Below, one piece after another: positions 58,662-64,000 of a DNA stretch of 64,000 bases. The DNA lies in the NCBI GenBank assembly GCA_026119855.1, contig JAOWBW010001462.1, positions 124,001 to 188,000 on the forward strand, given 5' to 3'. Source of the stretch: Campanula takesimana (lineage: Eukaryota; Streptophyta; Magnoliopsida; Asterales; Campanulaceae). The stretch's first letter is position 1; every line of letters starts with the position of its first letter. The notes below the pieces were generated by a model, which was given only the letters and a program-made list of their open reading frames with translations, was not told the origin of the DNA and ran no database searches. The position numbers were made by a program, and so were the translations under genes.

Positions 58662-60836
58662 ATGCCGATAAGATCTGTCATGGCTAAAGCTCCCTCTTCT
58701 GCTGAAGTCTTTGCAGAATCAGTAGTGGTGAGTGAAAGTAGTACTGAAGTTCATGCCGATGAACCTTTTAAAGGGGTTGTGGAATTTCAAGTTGAGAAAA
58801 CTACTGACACTCAACCTCTGGTTGAAGTATCTGTTGACCAACCTGCTCCTGTTGAGGAAACTATGGACACTCAACCATTGGATGATGTAGTTGATGTATC
58901 TGTTTCAGGAGGAGTTTATACTGAACAAGGGACTGATGAGAAAACTGCCGACACTCATCTTGCTGAGCAAACTACAGACACTCAGTTAGTCACAGTAAAT
59001 TCTGAATTGAAAATTTTTGAACCTACTGGAATCAAGGAGATTGTTGAGTTGGGAGGAAGTACTGATGAAAGGACTACTGATCTTGATGCTGATATAGCTG
59101 CAAGTTTGCAATCTGAGGAAGTTTTTCTACAGCCATTGATCAGCTTGCCGACTACCGTTCCCCCTCCTCTACCTGCTCCAACTACTGTTCGTGCCAATGG
59201 AAATCATATCGATGAGTCTGATCCTGCTGATTATATCGAGGTGGGAGAACAAGCTTTCGTGAATGCTGATGCTGTTGATACTTCTCCACCTGTCAACTAT
59301 GATTACTTTCAGAATGGGAAAGATATGATGTGCTCCAACTGGTATACTACCAATGCTTCTATCCCTTCCAACTGCTTTCAACAGCCTCTCTTTAATGTTC
59401 ATCCGAGGCTATCATTTAAATATACCCTCCAAAGGTGTCCACTTCCATTTAGCAAAGACCACCCTCATTTCACCAAGCATCCATTCTCTTCTGGCGCATC
59501 AACCAGTGACAGACCCATCTTCCTTCCATGGATCAAAGATGACCTTATTCGTACAAAGGGAAAGACTCCTTGGATTTCTAGACTGAAGCAGAAAATGGTC
59601 TATGAACCTCGATGTCTACTACCTGGTAAACTGAAGATAGGTGGTAAGATCGTTCTCCCTGGTGTATCTCCAAAAGAAGTTTGCATCACTTCAAATGGTT
59701 GGATGAGGAGATGCTCTATGATCAACGATGAGCTTCGATAAATTCTGGAGTATCGGCATATCAACGCTCGTGGCCTTGTGCACTTAGTCAAATCTGCTGC
59801 ACTTGCCATTACTCTGCCGATGTTTCTTCCTCGTCAGCGTGCCGATCACCTGGTTTACACATCTAGGCTGATGAATGCCAGATTGGTGATTATGATATTG
59901 GAAGGCATTGCTTGTATGGTGTTTCAGCTAGCTCTGTTGCTATCTATGGAAGACAACGGCATATTTCATCTGCCAGGAGATAGGGATATCATTGTCCATC
60001 CCAAATATCCTCTGGAGATTGTTTATCCTAGACCTGCCGATATTGTCTCAACCTTTGTCCCTGCTGATTTTTTTGTTACCGATGCTATCTCTGCTGATGC
60101 CACTGTTCTTGCCGATGAGGATCCTGTACTCCATCAAGTTCTTTCTTTACCTCCACCTCCAGCTCCTCTTCCATCTTCTCCATTGCCGATAGTTATTTCT
60201 GATGATGAGATGCAGATCGTTGTTGATGATGTACAGATCGAGGATGCTGACTTAGAGAATGTGGATTTTGACTCTTCTCTATTTCTCAAAAATCCCAAAG
60301 TCGTTGCTGCACCGATTTACGTTGATAAGCCTATCATCTTCAACAGCATTTATGACTTCCATCTGTTTGGAGAAAGATTAGACTATAATCAGAACGAAGC
60401 TGCTAGTCGTGGTGATTTGGTTGATTTCTCCCATTCCATTATGGATTTGTTCAAGCAATCCACCAAGGAGCTTACCAAGCAGATACATAAGTCCAATCAG
60501 GAGGAGGATGTTATCAGGATCAGGACATCTGTATACAATGATATGAAAGATCTGCTGCAATGATACCCGCAATAAACTTGAGGTTTCAGTTGAGAAACTT
60601 GCTGATATTCAGAATGAACTCCTTCAAGCCAAGTTAAAGATTGATGAACTTGAGGCGAACAACAAGATGCTGAATGAGAGATTGGAGAGTGCTCAAAGAA
60701 GACAGAGCAAGGCGAAAAGGAAAGCAGAAAAGAAGGAGGAAAGAGCAAAGAAGAAAAGGAAGAAGACTGAATCTACTCCAAAGGAATCGACTCCAGCAGA
60801 AGATCCCAAGACTTCAGATCCAGCTGCTGATTCTTG
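58662..60836 (+). pseudogene. Copia-A extra 3' ORF, C-terminal part with coiled coil
   Basis: The frame 58662-60563 is broken by a stop at 59739-59741. A one-base shift near 60560 leads into a frame ending TGA 60834-60836. The first portion is a Thr/Asp/Val-rich repeat (TTDTQPLVE, TMDTQPLDD, KTADTHLAEQTTDTQL). The centre (about 59480-59740) looks globular (GKLKIGGKIVLPG). One hydrophobic stretch (about 59885-59945) is too isolated to call a transmembrane anchor. The last 80 residues are a strong coiled coil (KLADIQNELLQAKLKIDELEA) ending in a Lys/Arg-rich tail (KKKRKK). Whether 58653/58662 was originally one frame is uncertain. Confidence 0.65.
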
Positions 60837-61167
60837 AGTCGACATAGCCTATGATGTAGATATCTTATGAAGACCTCCAGAGACAAATTTCTTTGCCTAA
60901 TGATATTTTGATTGTGCTAATATGTTATTTCTTATAATTGTGTTATATGCATTATTCCATGTTAATCTTTTATGCAGATCATCACTCTTGCCGATTCGCT
61001 GAACCGGCTTCACCATTTATTTTGGTGAATCCACCTTTTACTTTAGACATTTAGTGTGATTTACCTTAGGAAATGATTTCACCTAGACTTCTGCAGAAAA
61101 CATTTCCCTAAGTTAAGAGATGTCCTTAGTATTAAGGGTGATTGGACTTAAGTAATTAGGAGGAGAT
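60837..61167 (+). other. Copia-A 3' non-coding region and polypurine tract
   Basis: It is AT-rich DNA with one more ttgccgattc (near 60987) and a ttcacc...ggtgaa hairpin near 61007-61027. AGGAGGAGATT at 61157-61167 abuts the 3' LTR as the polypurine tract. Confidence 0.7.
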
Positions 61168-62602
61168 TGTAGTTCAAATAGATTCCTAGTCACTAGAATT
61201 ACTTAATCCCAATCATGTCTACACTTAGGATCCCCCAATTTTATTAGAACCTCTTTAGGTACCCTTAGGATTCTTTGTGACCTGCACAGGTGTATTACAT
61301 ATCTTCATACAAGGCAAGAGGAAGCAAATCAGCAGGCCAGTAAACAAGTTGCCGATCAACTCTATTCTTAAACATGCGACAAGTTGCCGATCAACTTGCT
61401 ACACAAGTTGCCGATCAACTTGCTACATAAAGTTGCTGATCAACTCCATTCTCAACATGCCGATAAAGAAAGACAGTCTGTACTGTCAGTCAGGTTACAT
61501 CGTTCCATCTTAAAGTCAACCTTGCTGATTGTCCCTGTCCTTTCATACTGTTTTATCAAAAAGTAGTTTTCCTTCTCTGTAGTGATTACTGCGCCGTCTG
61601 ACACATAGCTACTTTTAGCTATACTCTGTCTCCACTTGCTTTTTGCAGGTAACCAGTTGAGACAAAGGGGTCTTTACCCATCAGACTTTTGCAAGCATGC
61701 GTGTACTCCATATCTTCGCCATTAATGCTAAAGATACCGCATTTAAGGCTCCTCAACTACCCAGCTGGATATTCAAATTGCAAGCCTTCTTCTACAAGAC
61801 TCAAGACATTCACTCTTCTTATAAATAGTGGACTTAGAGCATTGAAGAAGATTGGTGAAAATAGAGCATTGAAGAGAGTTGAATGTTTTTGAGTATTCAT
61901 TAAAGACTCAAACATTCTGTGTCCAGATAATCATTAGATCATTTAATAGGACATACACTTGTGCACCAACTCAAACAACATTGTTAGTATTCCCGAACTA
62001 GATCATTTAAGGAATACGTTGATTGAGTTATTCACACACCCACCTGAGTGAGATAAGTTCTTTTGAACTTGCTGCTCAAAAACACTTGGTCAGAAATTTG
62101 TTTTACGATTCATTATTTATCTCTAGAATTTAGTCTTTGTATCCGACAAAGCCGTGCTTGTAATAGACTAGGGATATTTAATAGTGCTCTTAACCCAAAT
62201 CCAAGTTCTGACCAAACTTGGTAGAGGACATAGCAGTATTTACACTGTGAACCTCTCCAAATACTTGTGTCCCTTGTTACTTACATTCTCCCTGCCGGTT
62301 GGAACTCTATCACCGGCAGATCGCATTGTTCTTGCTGATTCATCATTATTTCCTTGGATCAATCTCTTGGAACTGCATTGAACTTTTGGAAACAACTTTA
62401 TGTAAAACCAAGCTCTCAAAACCTTTTATACACTGATTTTGTGTGAGTTAAACTAAGTCATATTTTACCCGCTGCGCTTACTGATAATAGTTTGCAAACT
62501 GTTAAGTGACTTTGCATTTATAAAGTGTTTCTTCCAAAAAGTTTTAATTAGGCTATTCACCCCCCCCCCTCTAGCCTATTTTCCTACCAATTGGGCTTAA
62601 CA
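61168..62602 (+). repeat. 3' LTR of Copia-A
   Basis: It is 1435 bp, matching 22180-23621 with about 40 substitutions and an 8-bp length difference near 61315. Several differences are CpG losses (for example TTGCCGAT to TTGCTGAT near 61433). Confidence 0.92.
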
Positions 62603-62927
62603 TAATCCCCTCCCCTTCCCCTTCCTCTCCCCCTTTCATCCACACCCCCATCTGAAATGGGTTCTTCAAACCCAGATCAAGAAATGGGTTCTACCCCCAA
62701 ATTCGTGTCTGCCCAGACCTTTCTCCATACTCACTCTGTCCATCACAAACACAAAAAAGGCGTCCGTCTCTTCTTCCTTAGATTTCCCCTCTTTTCAAGA
62801 ATCAAAATTATTCCCATCAGACCTTTCTCCATACTCACTCGGTCCATCACAGCCCTACACCTACCGCCGGCGCTCCGGTCGTCTCGTCACAGCTTCCCTT
62901 TCAGAGAGATCATCATTGGCGCCGGAG

Positions 62928-63252
62928 GTGTTTGTACCCAAACCGGCTAAACTCCCCATCCGGAAAATTCCGGGTTCTTATGGAATTCCGATCATTTTCC
63001 CATTAAAAGATCGGCAAGGCGGCCGGGTTCTTAGGGAAAGCCGGCTTCAACGACGCCAATGATCAGGCGGCTTTTAAGTTTCTGGGTCGGTCTTATTTTG
63101 AATCCAATCCCGCCGACACGAAATTAGGATCCGAAGGCCCGAAAATTATTGGCAAATGGGTCCTTTTCAATCTAGCTCCGTTGTTGAATCTGGGTCTGCC
63201 GGCGGTGGTCCAAGAACCACTCCTCCATACTTTCCGTCTTCCTCCGGCTCTA
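62928..63252 (+). pseudogene. AOS: Captured allene oxide synthase (CYP74A) fragments inside the Pack-MULE
   Basis: Allene oxide synthase is the plastid P450 that commits fatty-acid hydroperoxides to jasmonate synthesis. Bases 62928-63017 encode the conserved post-transit-peptide start (KLPIRKIPGSYGIP then PLKDRQ). Bases 63040-63252, in a different frame, encode a mid-protein block (NDANDQAAFKFLGRSYF, NPADTKLG, GKWVLFNLAPLL, EPLLHTFRLPPAL). The region between, about 150 or more residues in the family, is missing, as are the heme-binding C-terminus and substrate loops. The upstream stretch 62657-62927 may derive from the leader or transit peptide region and contains a duplicated ccatactcactc.gtccatcaca. 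It cannot encode an enzyme. Confidence 0.85.
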
Positions 63253-63594
63253 ATACCAGAAATTATATGATGGGGGTGTGGATGAAAGGGGGAAAGGAAG
63301 GGGAAGGGGAGGGGGTTATTTGAAACTAAGAAATTTATTTAAACCCCTTTGTCTTTGTAAAATGTTCTCACACTATCCTTGTTATGTTTTGACATTTTTA
63401 CCCTCAAAAAATTAGTCATGTGTGTGGCACATGATAACTTAACGGCAAAAAGTGGACGGCGTTAGCAATAGGTACCTCCGCTGCACAAAAAAAAAAGTTA
63501 AGGTATTTTTTATGGGCCAAAAAAGAGATAAGTTACTAAATCTAAACAACCCCTATAGTTCAGGTACTTTTGGTGCATTTTTTCCTAATTTTTA

Positions 63595-63854
63595 TATTTA
63601 TTAATTAAAAAAAACAAGAGAGGTAATTAAACTTTGAAAACTTTTGTCTCTTTTATATATTATTTAAATCATTTTTAACCATCAACAATTCCTTTTTCGG
63701 CTCAAAATTCCTCATAGCCGGAATATAGTCTAGGTACATGTATATAAACCTTATTGAGAAATAATACACATTATTTACATATATAATAATTGCAATTTTT
63801 AATGAATTATATAAGTAGGGATACATCATTATTGCATCGTTCAATAATTTAATT
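63595..63854. other. AT-rich flanking DNA right of the MULE
   Basis: No gene is seen. It is continuous with 21898 in the pre-insertion locus. Confidence 0.5.
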
Positions 63855-64000
63855 TAGAGGTGGAAATGGTTCGGCTCAAACTGCGGTTCGGAACCGAGCC
63901 GAGCCAAACCGTGCGGTTTAGCTCGGTTTTTAAACTTATGCGGTTCAGCTCGGTTTTAAAAATTGATAAACTACACGATTCGGTTCGGCTCACGGTCTGA
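63855..64000. mobile_element. Left end of a probable hAT-type non-autonomous element (cut by window end)
   Basis: TAGAGGTGG starts a region dense in GGTTCGG/CCGAGCC repeats, the same architecture as 1112-1929. The other end and TSD are outside the window, so this is a resemblance only. Confidence 0.5.

Larger units (their letters stand above)
22180..62602 (+). mobile_element. Copia-A: giant Sirevirus-like Ty1/copia retrotransposon with an extra 3' ORF
   Basis: LTRs lie at 22180-23621 and 61168-62602. Inside are a tRNA-Met-like primer site, a long gag with two zinc knuckles, protease-integrase-RT-RNaseH in copia order, a gene-length extra ORF, and a polypurine tract. The TSD is taacc (22175-22179) against taatc (62603-62607), one mismatch; the uninterrupted right TIR of the MULE confirms taacc as the target. 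LTR divergence is about 40 in 1435 (2.8 percent). Removing three insertions (29179-50290, 50871-53752, 55134-57316, with their TSDs) leaves about 14.2 kb, very long for copia. Long gag, extra ORF and the LTR end block suit the Sirevirus/Maximus lineage. Confidence 0.9.
21908..63585. mobile_element. Pack-MULE (Mutator-like element), split by nested retrotransposons
   Basis: Long terminal inverted repeats begin GGAAAAAATGCACC. The left arm is 21908-22179 plus 62608-62650, interrupted by Copia-A; the right arm is 63271-63585. Each totals 315 bp. The perfect 9-bp direct repeat taattttta flanks the unit (21899-21907 and 63586-63594); 9-bp TSDs with long TIRs define Mutator-like elements. The 620-bp interior (62651-63270) has no transposase but carries two allene oxide synthase pieces, so this is a Pack-MULE of about 1.25 kb before invasion. 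It forms the oldest layer of a 41.7-kb nest. Confidence 0.88.

Noticed and set aside
62657..62950. 97-codon ORF in the MULE interior as a novel protein
   Set aside because: Its start may be transposon or captured AOS leader sequence, and the AOS homology downstream runs in a different frame; there is no sign of a selected protein.

Overview
This window is plant nuclear DNA, almost certainly from a eudicot with a repeat-rich genome. It has no bacterial-type operons, RNA genes or CRISPR arrays. The host-gene matter consists of fragments: a frameshifted MATE transporter copy (5046-6292, minus), a rearranged LRR receptor-kinase fragment (19967-20590) and two pieces of an allene oxide synthase gene inside a DNA transposon (62928-63252). 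Everything else recognisable is transposable elements and minisatellites. Most boundaries were set by exact target-site duplications (TSDs) read from the sequence.

Layout, left to right. 1-3568: a minus-strand LTR with a tRNA-Arg primer site (Ogre/Tat type), whose internal side carries a non-autonomous hAT element with a perfect 8-bp TSD. 3625-3835: a 56-bp minisatellite. 5046-6292: the MATE pseudogene. 7071-15865: a complete Ty3/gypsy chromovirus (Tekay/Del type) with 2.1-kb LTRs, TSD ggaaa, about 1 percent LTR divergence, one nonsense codon and one frameshift. 16562-17986: a solo Sirevirus-like copia LTR (TSD tcacc). 19256-21358: foldback repeats around an LRR-kinase fragment that lies upstream of a Helitron 3' end.

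21908-63585 is one nested stack up to four elements deep. The outer layer is a Pack-MULE (315-bp terminal inverted repeats, 9-bp TSD taattttta) carrying allene oxide synthase pieces. Its left TIR is split by a giant Sirevirus-like Ty1/copia element (22180-62602, here Copia-A, roughly 14 kb once insertions are subtracted) with gag, pol and a long additional 3' ORF. Copia-A is split in its RNase H by a 21-kb non-autonomous Ogre/Tat-like element (29179-50290, minus) that has only a gag-like gene and several minisatellites. That element contains a decayed copia element (41267-48810, minus, here Copia-B). Copia-A also carries two solo LTRs of the gypsy family (50871-53752 minus, 55134-57316 plus).

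Three patterns deserve attention. (1) Every LTR family here, copia and gypsy alike, carries its own short CpG-containing GC-rich motif in 3 or more copies, mostly palindromic. (2) Copia-A repeats TGCCGAT about 40 or more times on its coding strand, in several reading frames and in non-coding DNA. (3) The 21-kb element contains minisatellites whose units are small interrupted palindromes, including a 2.5-kb array of TTGACC/GGTCAA units. All counts and divergences are by eye. Family assignments rest on motif recognition, not database searches.
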